The translations under genes and the position numbers were made by a program. The notes under the pieces are model-generated. The model was not told where the DNA came from. It saw only the letters and a program-made list of their open reading frames with translations, and searched no databases. A stretch of 64,000 nt of DNA from Microbulbifer yueqingensis (GTDB taxonomy: Bacteria; Pseudomonadota; Gammaproteobacteria; Pseudomonadales; Cellvibrionaceae): positions 682,001-746,000 of the forward strand of contig NZ_FNFH01000003.1 in assembly GCF_900100355.1 (NCBI RefSeq). The letters are read 5' to 3'. Every line of letters begins with the position of its first letter. The stretch's first letter is position 1. This document shows, in pieces, positions 52,099 through 61,492 of this stretch.

Positions 52099-54306
52099 AT
52101 GGAAGGCCAACCCCGCTCCTCCGCCAGCAGTATCTGTTTCTCTGTTTTGTTCCTCCTCGTGCTCGGCGCCTTCACCGGCGTCGACCCGGCCAGGGCAGAT
52201 ACACTCGCCGGCGCCGCTTACGGCGGATCCCCGGCGGTGGCCGACCATTACACCCCCAACCTATTTCCCGGCGAGCCCGGACTGCTGCCGGGCCGGGAGC
52301 GGCGGTTACACGGGCGGGTCGAGGGCAATGGCAATCCCCAGCCCGGCTACCGGGTCTCCCTCTATGTAAGCTATGCCGGGCGGGACTATGCCAAGGTGCT
52401 GGCGACAACCCGCACCGACAGCTACGGAAAGTTCCGCCTTCGCTACCGGCAACCATTCGGCCTGTCGCTCAAACTGCGGCCGGTGTATTTCGTCATTGCA
52501 GACAGAGGCCCCGCCATGCTGGCCAGCGCCATCGGCACGGGGCCACGGGTACCTGGGAGTGTTGTGGTCAACGAGCGCACGACTGTTGCCACGGGAACCG
52601 CCTTTGCCCAGTTTATAAAGGGACGGCAAATCACCGGTAACCTGCACGGGATGCTCAACGCGGTTCACATGGCAGCCAATATGGCGAACCCGGAAAGTGG
52701 TGAGCTGGCGGCCGTGCTCGCCAGCCCGCCGAACGGAACTGATACCGAAACCCTCAGGACTTTCAACTCCCTGGCCAATGTAGTGGCATCCTGCGTGGCC
52801 GACCCGGGGAACTGCCTCGCCCTGTTCTCCGCCACCAGCCGCCCCGGCGAACCCCCTTCCCGGACCGTTGTGCAGGCGCTGGCCAATGCCACGCGGTTTC
52901 CGGCCTACCCGAATTACCCGCGCATCGCGGACGATCCGCTATTCCTGCTCTCGCTGGCGTCGCCGATTTACCAGCCGACGAGGCGCGCCCGTCCCACCAG
53001 CTGGTTGCTGTTCCTGAAATTTACCGGCGGTCAGTATTCCGCGCAGGACAGCGATAACCTGATAAACGGTCCGGGTAATATTGCCATCGACAGACGAGGC
53101 TTTGCCTGGATCAATGACAATTACGTCCCGGCGAAACCGGACGAGTTCGCCTGTGCCGGGCAGCGGCTACTGAAGTTTTATCCCTGGGGTGAAACCTTCC
53201 CCGGAGTGCCATATTTCGGCGGTGGGCTCAGCGGGGCCGGCTTCGGTATTACCCTGGACCCACGGGGTAACGTGTGGGTGGGGAATTTCGGGTTTGAGGC
53301 GGCGGCCTGCGCCGACGGCACCGTGCCGCCGGACCCACGCGACAAGATCCCGGCGACCCACAACAGCGTTTCGCTGTTCCACCCCAGCGGCACGCCGCTA
53401 TCGCCTTTCCGCGGCTTTACCCGGGGCGACATCTTCTGGCCCCAGGCAACGGTTTCCGACCATGAGGGCAATATCTGGGTCGCCAACTGCGGCAACGACA
53501 GCGTCACCATCATCCCCCGGGGCAATCCGGCACGGGCACGCAATATCCCCTTACCCGGGGGAGGCACCGAGCCGGACTCCGACTCGCCGCTGCTGAAGCC
53601 CTTTGCCATCGCCATTGATCCCCGGGGACGCGCCTGGGTGACCGGCAACAAGGCCCAGCAGGTATACATCGTGTCGCTGGATGGCAGCGTGGAGCCGGTG
53701 AGGACGTCCCAGGCAGTACTCTCGTGGCCGATGGGCATCTCCGGGGACAGCCGCGGCAACATGTGGGTGTCGAGTTCGGATACAGTCAATATCGTCTGTA
53801 TCGATCCGCTGGATTCACAGGGCGGGGCTAATCCTTCCATCGTTTTCTTCCCCGCCGACGGCGGCGAGCCGCAACAATTCGCCGGGACCGGCGGCCTGAC
53901 CATTCCCTGGGGCAATGCAGTGGACGGCGACGATACCGTGTGGGTATTTAATTTCGGGCGTGTGCCGCTGGAGAGCGCCGACGACGACCAGGTATGGCCG
54001 GATACAGGAGTATCGCGCTTCTGCGGTAGCGGTAACTGTCCCCACGGCCTGGAGCTGGGGGATCCCATATCCCCGGATACCGGCTATACCAGCGACGCGC
54101 TGGAGCGCGTCACGGGTGGAGCGGTAGACCCGTCCGGCAACCTCTGGCTGCTGAACAACTGGCGCAAGGACGGTCCGCTGTTTTACAGCACCAACCCCGG
54201 GGGCAACTCCTTTGTCATAGTCCCCGGCGCAGCGAAGCCAGTGAAGACACCCCTGATCGGGCCCCCGCGCTCATTCGCTGCTTCACACCTGACTGTGAAG
54301 CAGTAA
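52099..54306 (+). CDS. Exported predicted beta-propeller protein, unknown function
   Basis: This 735-residue protein has a signal peptide (SICFSVLFLLVLGAFTG..ARA). Residues about 60-130 resemble a transthyretin-like beta-sandwich (HGRVEGNGNPQPGYRVSLYV). From about 315 on there are repeated blade motifs such as GNIAIDRRGFAWINDN, GITLDPRGNVWVGNFG, VSDHEGNIWVANCGNDS and IAIDPRGRAWVTGNKAQQ. GGAVDPSGNLWLLNNW closes the set, which has the (D/A)xxGNxW spacing of Vgb/NHL-type propellers. At least six blades are countable. It is probably extracytoplasmic. I do not know its substrate, and the neighbours give no hint. Confidence 0.8.
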   Translation: MEGQPRSSASSICFSVLFLLVLGAFTGVDPARADTLAGAAYGGSPAVADHYTPNLFPGEPGLLPGRERRLHGRVEGNGNPQPGYRVSLYVSYAGRDYAKVLATTRTDSYGKFRLRYRQPFGLSLKLRPVYFVIADRGPAMLASAIGTGPRVPGSVVVNERTTVATGTAFAQFIKGRQITGNLHGMLNAVHMAANMANPESGELAAVLASPPNGTDTETLRTFNSLANVVASCVADPGNCLALFSATSRPGEPPSRTVVQALANATRFPAYPNYPRIADDPLFLLSLASPIYQPTRRARPTSWLLFLKFTGGQYSAQDSDNLINGPGNIAIDRRGFAWINDNYVPAKPDEFACAGQRLLKFYPWGETFPGVPYFGGGLSGAGFGITLDPRGNVWVGNFGFEAAACADGTVPPDPRDKIPATHNSVSLFHPSGTPLSPFRGFTRGDIFWPQATVSDHEGNIWVANCGNDSVTIIPRGNPARARNIPLPGGGTEPDSDSPLLKPFAIAIDPRGRAWVTGNKAQQVYIVSLDGSVEPVRTSQAVLSWPMGISGDSRGNMWVSSSDTVNIVCIDPLDSQGGANPSIVFFPADGGEPQQFAGTGGLTIPWGNAVDGDDTVWVFNFGRVPLESADDDQVWPDTGVSRFCGSGNCPHGLELGDPISPDTGYTSDALERVTGGAVDPSGNLWLLNNWRKDGPLFYSTNPGGNSFVIVPGAAKPVKTPLIGPPRSFAASHLTVKQ

Positions 54307-54338
54307 TCAATCGGGGCTCACCCTTCCGGCAATAAAAA

Positions 54339-54360
54339 AGGCGAGCCATAAGGCTCGCCT
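54339..54360. terminator. Terminator between the beta-propeller gene and oadB
   Basis: The stem AGGCGAGCC-ATAA-GGCTCGCCT lies 33 nt after the propeller stop and the same distance beyond the oadB stop. On the minus strand it is followed by TTTTTTATT, so it mainly serves oadGAB. Confidence 0.85.
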
Positions 54361-54392
54361 CTTCCAACTATCGCCCCGGCGGGGGAGGCGTA

Positions 54393-55706
54393 TCAGCCGG
54401 TCATCGCCCGCACCATGGTGATCATCACACCGGCCGCTACCGCAGAGCCGATCACGCCGGCCACGTTCGGGCCCATAGCGTGCATCAGCAGGAAATTCTG
54501 CGGATTGGCCTCCAGGCCCAGTTTGTTGGACACCCGCGCGGCCATCGGCACCGCGGACACGCCGGCCGAGCCGATCAGCGGGTTGACCTTGTGGCTGCTG
54601 AAGACGTTCAGCAGCTTGGCCATCAGCACACCGGTAGCGGTACCGATCGCGAAGGCGATGATACCCAGCGCCAGGATTCCCAGTGTCTTCGGGTCCAGGA
54701 ACTTGTCCGCCGCCAGCTTGGAGCCAACGGAAAGGCCCAGGAAGATGGTAGTGATATTGATCAGCGCGTTCTGGGCCGTATCGGACAGGCGCGCCACTAC
54801 GCCGCACTCCCGCATCAGGTTGCCGAAACAGAACATGCCCAGCAGTGGTGCCGCGTCCGGCAGGAACAATGCCACCAGGATCAGGATCAGGAGCGGGAAG
54901 GTGATCTTCTCGCGCTTGCTCACATGGCGCAGCTGGACCATCTCAATACGGCGCTCTTCCGGTGTGGTCAGCGCGCGCATGATCGGGGGCTGGATCAGGG
55001 GCACCAGCGCCATGTAGGAGTAGGCCGCCACGGCGATGGCACCCAGCAGGTCCGGCGCCAGCAGGCTGGAAACATAGATGGCAGTGGGTCCGTCGGCACC
55101 GCCGATAATACCGATGGCAGCGGCATCGGCGATGGAGAAATCCATGATCCCGGCGGCCGACAACCCGACAGCACCCAATACGGTAGCGAAGATACCGAAC
55201 TGGGCCGCCGCGCCCAGGAACAGGGTGCGCGGGTTGGCAAGCAGTGGGCCAAAGTCCGTCATGGCCCCCACCCCCATGAAAATCACCAGCGGCGCCACGC
55301 CGGAGGCGATGGCCACGTTGTAGAAGTTGTACAGCATGCCGTTATTGAACCCGGCATCGGTTGCCAGCTCGGCCGCCCTTGCCTGCACGGCGGCCGGTGC
55401 ATTGCCAAGCGCCTCCTTGAGGGCATAGAGCGAGTCCCCGGCAGCGGTACCCAGCAACTGCGCCATCTGCCGGAGTATTTCCGGGTCGCCGGATACCAGT
55501 GCCGTCTCAGCCGCGGAGAGCGCCAGGTTCGCACCGGGGATATTCGCCAGGATACCGCCGAAGCCGATTGGCACCAGCAGCAGTGGCTCAAAGTTCTTGC
55601 GAATGGCCAGGAACAGCAGGCCCAGCCCCACCAGGATCATGATGAACTGGCCGCTCGCCATCTTGTAGGCGCCGGAGGCCAGCCACAGGTTAAGAAGATT
55701 ATCCAC
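54393..55706 (-). CDS. oadB: Oxaloacetate decarboxylase, Na+-pumping beta subunit
   Basis: This 437-residue integral protein has about 11 hydrophobic segments and Na+-channel residues in [26 protein letters not shown] (split; Asp203 of the family in GGADGPTA) and [16 protein letters not shown]. It decarboxylates carboxybiotin and moves Na+ outward. It is the third gene of the operon, 11 nt after oadA. Confidence 0.95.
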   Translation of the reverse strand: MDNLLNLWLASGAYKMASGQFIMILVGLGLLFLAIRKNFEPLLLVPIGFGGILANIPGANLALSAAETALVSGDPEILRQMAQLLGTAAGDSLYALKEALGNAPAAVQARAAELATDAGFNNGMLYNFYNVAIASGVAPLVIFMGVGAMTDFGPLLANPRTLFLGAAAQFGIFATVLGAVGLSAAGIMDFSIADAAAIGIIGGADGPTAIYVSSLLAPDLLGAIAVAAYSYMALVPLIQPPIMRALTTPEERRIEMVQLRHVSKREKITFPLLILILVALFLPDAAPLLGMFCFGNLMRECGVVARLSDTAQNALINITTIFLGLSVGSKLAADKFLDPKTLGILALGIIAFAIGTATGVLMAKLLNVFSSHKVNPLIGSAGVSAVPMAARVSNKLGLEANPQNFLLMHAMGPNVAGVIGSAVAAGVMITMVRAMTG

Positions 55707-55717
55707 TGGCGCCCCCG

Positions 55718-57511
55718 TTATGCGATTGACAGCAGGGCGTCGCCGACGGCGACGGCATCGCCCTCTTTGACCGTCACTTCAGACACGGTGCCCGCACGCG
55801 GTGCGCTGACGGCGGTTTCCATCTTCATCGCTTCGAGCACCACGATAGTCTGCCCCTCGGTTACCTGGTCACCGGGCTTTACCAGCACCTTGAAAATATT
55901 ACCGGCCAGCGGTGCCGACACGGGTTCGCCACCGGAAGGTGGCGCCGCAGCGGCGCCTCCGCCCGCCCCGGCCCCCTGGGAAGCGCCCACGGGTGCAATG
56001 CCGGTAAGGTCACCCCCATCGGCAACAGTCACGGTATAGCTCTGCCCCTCGACAGTAACGGTGTAAACTTCCTCGCCCTGCTCGTTGGTTACCGCGCTGC
56101 CCTCGTTTCCGGTGGGGACCGGCTCGAAGGCATCGGGGTTATCCCGGTTCTTGAGGAACTTCAGCCCGATCTGGGGGAAGAGCGCATAGGTGAGCACGTC
56201 GTCGATCTGGCGCTCGCCCTCCTCCAGCCTGATATCTTCATCTTTGGCCTTCTGTTGCAGCTCGGTGGTGAGCTTGTCCAGCTCGGGCTCCAGCAGGTCC
56301 GCAGGGCGGCAGGTTACCGGCTCCGAACCCTCCAGCACCCGTTGCTGCAACTCCTGGTTCACGGGCGCCGCGGTAGCGCCGTATTCGCCCTTGAGCACGG
56401 CTGCGGTTTCCTTGGAGATCGACTTATAGCGCTCACCGGTAAGGACGTTGAGCACCGCCTGGGTACCAACGATCTGTGACGTGGGCGTAACCAGCGGGAT
56501 AAAGCCCAGGTCCTCGCGCACCCGCGGAATCTCTTCCAGCACCTCGTCGAGGCGGTCACCGGCGCCCTGCTCGCGCAGCTGGTTCTCCATATTGGTAAGC
56601 ATGCCACCCGGCACCTGGGCGACCAGGATGCGGGAATCCACCCCGCGCAAGGAACCCTCGAATTTTGCGTATTTCTTTCGCACCTCGCGGAAGTATGCGG
56701 CGATCTCTTCCAGTAGGTTGAGGTCGAGGCCGGTATCGCGGTCGGTGCCCTCGAGAATCGCGACCACTGACTCGGTCGGGCTGTGGCCGTAAGTCATGGA
56801 CATGGAGGAAATCGCCGTATCGATATTGTCGATACCGGCCTCGATGCACTTCAGCGCCGTGGCAGTGGACAGACCGGTGGTGGCGTGGCACTGCATGTGG
56901 ATCGGGATATCCACCGCCTCCTTCAGCCGCTTCACCAGCTCGTAGCCCTCGTACGGTCGCAGCAGCCCGGCCATGTCCTTGATGGCGATGGAGTCCGCAC
57001 CCATATCCTCGAGCTGCCGGCCCAGGTCGACCCACAGTTCCAGCGTATGAACCGGGCTCACGGTGTAGGAGATGGTACCCTGGGCATGCCTGTCCTGCTT
57101 CTTCACCGCCTTGAGGGCAGTCTGCAGGTTGCGCATGTCATTCATGGCGTCGAACACCCGGAAAACATCCACGCCGTTTTCCGCCGCCCGCTCGACAAAT
57201 TTCTCCACCACATCATCGGCGTAGTGGCGGTAACCCAGGATATTTTGCCCGCGGAACAGCATCTGCTGGGGGGTATTCGGCATGGCTTTCTTGAGCTCGC
57301 GAATCCGCTCCCAGGGATCCTCACCCAGGTAGCGAATACAGGCATCGAAGGTGGCCCCGCCCCAGGACTCCAGTGACCAGAAGCCGACCTTGTCCAGTTT
57401 CTCCGCAATGGGCAGCATGTCATCGAGGCGCATGCGCGTGGCGAACAGAGACTGGTGAGCGTCGCGCAGGACTACGTCGGTAATCCCCAGTGGCTTTTTA
57501 ACCTCAGTCAT
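55718..57511 (-). CDS. oadA: Oxaloacetate decarboxylase alpha subunit
   Basis: This 597-residue protein has an N-terminal carboxyltransferase domain ([17 protein letters not shown] with metal Asp, and [18 protein letters not shown]), a linker rich in Gly/Ala/Pro ([19 protein letters not shown]) and a C-terminal biotinyl domain with the biotin lysine at 563 in [10 protein letters not shown]. It transfers CO2 from oxaloacetate to biotin. The biotin ligase is not in the window. Confidence 0.96.
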   Translation of the reverse strand: MTEVKKPLGITDVVLRDAHQSLFATRMRLDDMLPIAEKLDKVGFWSLESWGGATFDACIRYLGEDPWERIRELKKAMPNTPQQMLFRGQNILGYRHYADDVVEKFVERAAENGVDVFRVFDAMNDMRNLQTALKAVKKQDRHAQGTISYTVSPVHTLELWVDLGRQLEDMGADSIAIKDMAGLLRPYEGYELVKRLKEAVDIPIHMQCHATTGLSTATALKCIEAGIDNIDTAISSMSMTYGHSPTESVVAILEGTDRDTGLDLNLLEEIAAYFREVRKKYAKFEGSLRGVDSRILVAQVPGGMLTNMENQLREQGAGDRLDEVLEEIPRVREDLGFIPLVTPTSQIVGTQAVLNVLTGERYKSISKETAAVLKGEYGATAAPVNQELQQRVLEGSEPVTCRPADLLEPELDKLTTELQQKAKDEDIRLEEGERQIDDVLTYALFPQIGLKFLKNRDNPDAFEPVPTGNEGSAVTNEQGEEVYTVTVEGQSYTVTVADGGDLTGIAPVGASQGAGAGGGAAAAPPSGGEPVSAPLAGNIFKVLVKPGDQVTEGQTIVVLEAMKMETAVSAPRAGTVSEVTVKEGDAVAVGDALLSIA

Positions 57512-57568
57512 GGGTGATCTCTCTCGGCAATAGTTCGGGTTAATTTTGCAGTCGCTTGAAAAAACCGG

Positions 57569-57802
57569 TCAGCGTCGTTTTCGATGCTGGTCGATAGCGG
57601 CCTTGATAATCGCGCGGAGGCGCGCGTCGTCGGCAGCGGGACTGCTGGCAGCGGGAGCGGCGGGCTCCGCTTCGGGGAAATTACGGATAATAATGCGGGA
57701 CATGATGCTGGTCCCGATGACCAGCAATAGCAGGAATGTAAAAACAATTCCCATACCGAACAGTGTGATGTCCAGCCCCTGTTGCAATAGCGTTTCTTCC
57801 AC
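57569..57802 (-). CDS. oadG: Oxaloacetate decarboxylase gamma subunit
   Basis: This 77-residue protein has one membrane helix (LFGMGIVFTFLLLLVIGTSIM) followed by an Ala/Pro linker and a His-ending basic tail (IDQHRKRR), as in OadG, which joins alpha to beta and binds Zn. I chose GTG 57802 because AGGGGG lies at a normal distance; upstream in-frame sequence is not family-like. It is the first gene of oadGAB. Confidence 0.9.
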   Translation of the reverse strand: MEETLLQQGLDITLFGMGIVFTFLLLLVIGTSIMSRIIIRNFPEAEPAAPAASSPAADDARLRAIIKAAIDQHRKRR

Positions 57803-57835
57803 GCTTGCCCCCTGATTTCCACTTTGGCGGGCGCT

Positions 57836-57865
57836 ATTATCAATACAACAACCTTTTAAAATCAA
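57836..57865 (-). promoter_or_regulatory. Candidate sigma-70 promoter of oadGAB
   Basis: On the minus strand TTGATT (57860-57865) and GATAAT (57836-57841) are 18 nt apart in an A+T-rich stretch between the divergent oadG and dusC genes. It would start transcription about 25 nt before the oadG start. Confidence 0.4.
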
Positions 57866-58047
57866 ATACTTATTAGTTACAGGCGCAACCAAGAATCCCT
57901 TACCCGCAACCGCAATTTGCGTGCCGCAAACCTATATATCGTGACATTCAAAACTTTTTATTAGCCGGAAGGGAAGCACCGCTGATAAAATCCGCACTCC
58001 CAGATTCACCCTGCCATCCCACCCGGCAAACCAGACGACCAGAACAC

Positions 58048-59052
58048 ATGACCACAGAGTCGAACACATTCCGGCCCCGTATCTACCAGGCACCCATGGA
58101 GGGCGTTATCGACCACCATGTCCGGGCACTCCTGTCGGCGATCGGCGGGGTCGATATCTGCGTCACCGAGTTCGTGCGAGTGACCCATACGCGACTGCCG
58201 CGCAAGGTCTTCACGCGCCTGTGCCCGGAACTGGTGGACGGTGCGGTCACCCCCAGCGGAGTGCCGGTCCGGCTGCAGCTGCTCGGCGGCAACCCCGAGT
58301 CCATGGCAGTCAATGCAACGCGCGCGGTGGAGGCGGGTGCGGCAGCCATCGACCTCAACTTCGGTTGCCCGGCCAAGTCAGTCAACAACAGTGACGGTGG
58401 CGCCTGCCTGCTGCAGAGCCCCTCGCGGGTCGAAGGTATCGTCAGCGCGGTCAGGCGGGCGGTGCCTTCCCAAATTCCAGTCACGGCCAAGATCCGCCTG
58501 GGCTACCAGGATCGCTCGAGCTACCTGGACAATGCCCGCGCTGCGGAAAACGGCGGCGCCAGTGAGCTGGCGGTACACGCCCGCTCCAAGGTAGATGGGT
58601 ACCGGCCGCCTGCCTACTGGGAGTATATCGGCGAGATTCGCAGCCAGCTGTCGATCCCGGTCATCGCCAACGGGGACATCTGGACCGTGGCGGATTTTCG
58701 TCGCTGCCGGGAGGTCACCGGTTGTGACTCTTTCATGTTCGGGCGCAGCCTCCTCGCGCGGCCGGACCTGCCGCTACAGATCAGGGCCCATTGCGCGGGG
58801 CTCGATCACACCCCCCTGGACTGGTCCGGGGTGGTCCGGCTACTGTGGGACTATTACCGAATTACCTGCAACGAATACCCGGCCAAATATCTCGGCAACC
58901 GCGTCAAGCAGTGGCTGGCCTACCTGAAACTGGCCTACCCTGAGGCACAGGTATTTTTCGAGACAATCAAGCGACTCCGCGAGCCCGGTCCGCTGGAGGA
59001 TGCCTTCGCCAGGGAGCTCTCCGGGAAACCCGCGGCCAGCGCCGCCGCTTAA
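58048..59052 (+). CDS. dusC: tRNA-dihydrouridine(16) synthase
   Basis: This 334-residue protein reduces U16 of tRNA. It has QAPMEGVIDHHVRALL and CVTEFVRVTHTRLPRKVF, which are DusC-specific versus DusA/DusB. The catalytic Cys is in LNFGCPAKSVN, with the FMN-binding HARSKVDGYRPP and IPVIANGDIW. It is followed after 65 nt by the ligase gene on the same strand. Confidence 0.93.
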   Translation: MTTESNTFRPRIYQAPMEGVIDHHVRALLSAIGGVDICVTEFVRVTHTRLPRKVFTRLCPELVDGAVTPSGVPVRLQLLGGNPESMAVNATRAVEAGAAAIDLNFGCPAKSVNNSDGGACLLQSPSRVEGIVSAVRRAVPSQIPVTAKIRLGYQDRSSYLDNARAAENGGASELAVHARSKVDGYRPPAYWEYIGEIRSQLSIPVIANGDIWTVADFRRCREVTGCDSFMFGRSLLARPDLPLQIRAHCAGLDHTPLDWSGVVRLLWDYYRITCNEYPAKYLGNRVKQWLAYLKLAYPEAQVFFETIKRLREPGPLEDAFARELSGKPAASAAA

Positions 59053-59117
59053 ACCCGGGGCCGCGCTACTTCAGCACAGGAATAGCGAGAGCCCTGTCCA
59101 GGCTCCCGACACGCGAA

Positions 59118-61169
59118 ATGGACTTCACCAGCGCCCCGGATACGGACTTCACAGCTGTCGGCGATCTCGGCAAAAAGGAAGCTGCCGCGGAGATCCGTGC
59201 GCTGCGAGAGGGCGTCAATTACCACGACTACCTTTACTACGTTAAGGACGCACCGGAGATTTCCGATGCGGTGTATGACAAGCTTTTCCATCGCCTGCAG
59301 GAACTGGAAGAGGCCTTCCCCGACCTGCAGGACGACGATTCCCCCACCCGCCGCATAGGTGCCGAGCCGGTCAGCAAGCTGAAAAAAGTTTCGCACCGGG
59401 TGCCGCTGCTCAGCCTGCAGGCCCAGCTCGACGCAGAGAAGGTCCGGACCTTTATCAAATCTGTACAGAAAGCTGCAGAAAGCAAGTCGCCGGCCTTTGT
59501 GCTGGAGCCCAAGTTCGATGGGCTGTCCGTCGAGGTCATCTACCGCCAGGGTAAATTCGAGCGGGGCAGCACTCGCGGGAATGGAGAGGTCGGCGAGGAT
59601 ATTTCCCACAACCTGAAAACGATTCGTACCCTGCCCCTGACCCTGCAGGAAGCAGGCCACATCCCAGCTTTCCTGGCCGTGCGCGGCGAAGTGTATATGG
59701 ACAGGAATGGCTTCACTGCCCTCAACCGGGAACGAGTGGAAAATGGTGAAGAGCCGTTTGCCAACCCACGCAATGCGGCTGCAGGACTGATGCGTCAGTA
59801 CGAATCCAGGCGCGCCGCCGGTAAACCGCTACGGGTGTATTTTTATGAAATCCTGGCCACTGACGGCGAGTGGCCGGACACTCACCGGCAGGTACTGGAG
59901 CAGCTCACTGCCTGGGGACTGATAACGAGCCCCCTGAACAAGTCGGCGGGCTCATTCCAGGAGATCGAAGCCTATCACAAGCGCCTGGCCGGTAAACGGG
60001 ACGACCTGGATTTCGAGATCGATGGCATCGTCATCAAGGTCGACAAGATCAAGCTCCGGGAATCCCTGGGAAACCGGGATCGAAGTCCCCGCTGGGCGCT
60101 GGCGTGGAAGTTTGAACCACGGCAGGAAGCCACACTCGTCGAAGACATCGTGGTACAGGTAGGGAGGACCGGTATCCTGACCCCGGTCGCCCTCCTGCAA
60201 CCGGTGGATGTCGGCGGCGTTACCGTCAGTCGCGCCACCCTCCACAACGAAAACGAAATGCGCCGCAAGGATATTCGCGTGGGGGACTGCGTCCACGTGA
60301 TTCGCGCGGGCGATGTGATCCCCGAGATCGAGGAGAGGATCAAGCGCCCGGGCAAGAAGCGCCAGCCTCCCTTCGAGATGCCGGAGCGCTGCCCATCCTG
60401 CGGCAGCCCGGTAATCAGGGAAGGGGCCTACTGGCTATGCCCGGCAGGGCTATCGTGTCCTGCCCAGCTGCGGGGGCGTATCCAGCACTACGCCGGCCGC
60501 GACGCCATGGATATCGATCACCTGGGAGAGAAAGCCGCAGGACAGCTGGTTGAGCGCGGCCTGGTACACGACCTGGCGGATCTCTATGCCGTCGGTGTTG
60601 ATGACTTACAGTCCCTCGAGGGCTTTGCCGAGCGCTCCGCCAGGCAACTGCATGAGGCCATACAGGGAGCGAAAGAGGCGCGGCTCGACCGGTTTCTCTA
60701 CGCGCTGGGTATCCCCCTGGTAGGCCGCCGTGTGGCCCGTCAGCTGGCGGAAAAATTTGGCGAGCTGGAGAAGGTCTCCAGCGCGAACCGGGATGCGATT
60801 GAGGCTGTTTCCGGCCTGGGCAGCGAAATCGCAGCCGCCACAACCGACTTCTTCGAGGACAAGCGCAACCGTAAGACCCTGAAGCGTATGCAGGCCGCTG
60901 GTCTCAAAATCAAGCCGATGCCCGGGCGGGGAAAGCAGCCACTGGCGGGAAAGACATTCGTATTCAGCGGCGGCCTCGACAGCCTGACCCGCGATGAGGC
61001 CCACGAGAAAGTCGAGTCGCTGGGAGGCCGCGCCACGTCCAGCGTCAGCAGTGAAACGGACTACCTGGTTGTGGGCGACAGCCCCGGGAGCAAGCTGGAT
61101 GAAGCACGGGACCTGGGCGTTTCATGCATCGACGAGCAGGAGTTCCTGGACATGCTGAACGACAATTGA
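59118..61169 (+). CDS. ligA: NAD+-dependent DNA ligase (divergent LigA)
   Basis: This 683-residue protein has all LigA domains. Ia has YYVKDAPEISDAVYD with NAD-binding Tyr/Asp. The adenylation Lys132 lies in LEPKFDGLSVEV (KxDG). Then come the OB domain, a Cys4 zinc finger (CPSCGSP and CPAGLSCPAQL), HhH repeats and a BRCT domain (LAGKTFVFSGGLDSLTRDEA). Compared with housekeeping LigA it shows LLSLQAQLDAEKV in place of the usual LSLDNAF(S/D)EEE. Its neighbours are dusC and repair genes rather than zipA. It may be a second, repair-dedicated LigA; whether another copy exists is not visible here. Confidence 0.9.
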   Translation: MDFTSAPDTDFTAVGDLGKKEAAAEIRALREGVNYHDYLYYVKDAPEISDAVYDKLFHRLQELEEAFPDLQDDDSPTRRIGAEPVSKLKKVSHRVPLLSLQAQLDAEKVRTFIKSVQKAAESKSPAFVLEPKFDGLSVEVIYRQGKFERGSTRGNGEVGEDISHNLKTIRTLPLTLQEAGHIPAFLAVRGEVYMDRNGFTALNRERVENGEEPFANPRNAAAGLMRQYESRRAAGKPLRVYFYEILATDGEWPDTHRQVLEQLTAWGLITSPLNKSAGSFQEIEAYHKRLAGKRDDLDFEIDGIVIKVDKIKLRESLGNRDRSPRWALAWKFEPRQEATLVEDIVVQVGRTGILTPVALLQPVDVGGVTVSRATLHNENEMRRKDIRVGDCVHVIRAGDVIPEIEERIKRPGKKRQPPFEMPERCPSCGSPVIREGAYWLCPAGLSCPAQLRGRIQHYAGRDAMDIDHLGEKAAGQLVERGLVHDLADLYAVGVDDLQSLEGFAERSARQLHEAIQGAKEARLDRFLYALGIPLVGRRVARQLAEKFGELEKVSSANRDAIEAVSGLGSEIAAATTDFFEDKRNRKTLKRMQAAGLKIKPMPGRGKQPLAGKTFVFSGGLDSLTRDEAHEKVESLGGRATSSVSSETDYLVVGDSPGSKLDEARDLGVSCIDEQEFLDMLNDN

Positions 61170-61281
61170 GCACTCCCATCAAAGGCTGGTCGGGCTCTTC
61201 TATACTCCACTGGCACTTCAACCTGGCCCACAATCCGTGGCGGGCGCACCAACGCAACAATACTGCAAAAGGAGTTCAAGT

Positions 61282-61482
61282 ATGGCCATCGTCAAGGTAG
61301 TGGAAATCCTCGCACAGTCTGAAAAGGGCTGGGAAGACGCCGCCCAGCAAGCCGTCAGCAAGGCCGGCGAGTCGATCCAGAATATCAAGTCGGTATACAT
61401 CAATGAGATGGAAGCCACGGTGGAGAACAACCAGATCGCACAGTACCGCGTCAACGCCAAGATTTCCTTCGAAGTGAAGTAA
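61282..61482 (+). CDS. Dodecin
   Basis: This 66-residue protein starts at ATG 61282 after AAGGAG. The sequence AIVKVVEILAQSEKGWEDAA with Trp, SVYINEMEATVENN and the YRVNAKISFEVK end fit the flavin/CoA-binding dodecamer family. It is nested between ligA and polX (10 nt before polX). Dodecins store and buffer flavin; a role in repair is not known. Confidence 0.9.
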   Translation: MAIVKVVEILAQSEKGWEDAAQQAVSKAGESIQNIKSVYINEMEATVENNQIAQYRVNAKISFEVK

Positions 61483-61492
61483 CCGCGCACTG

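Noticed and set aside
54480..56039. A 519-codon plus-strand frame opposite oadB and oadA
   Set aside because: It is His/Gln-rich antisense sequence with no signature and covers the junction of two coupled genes.
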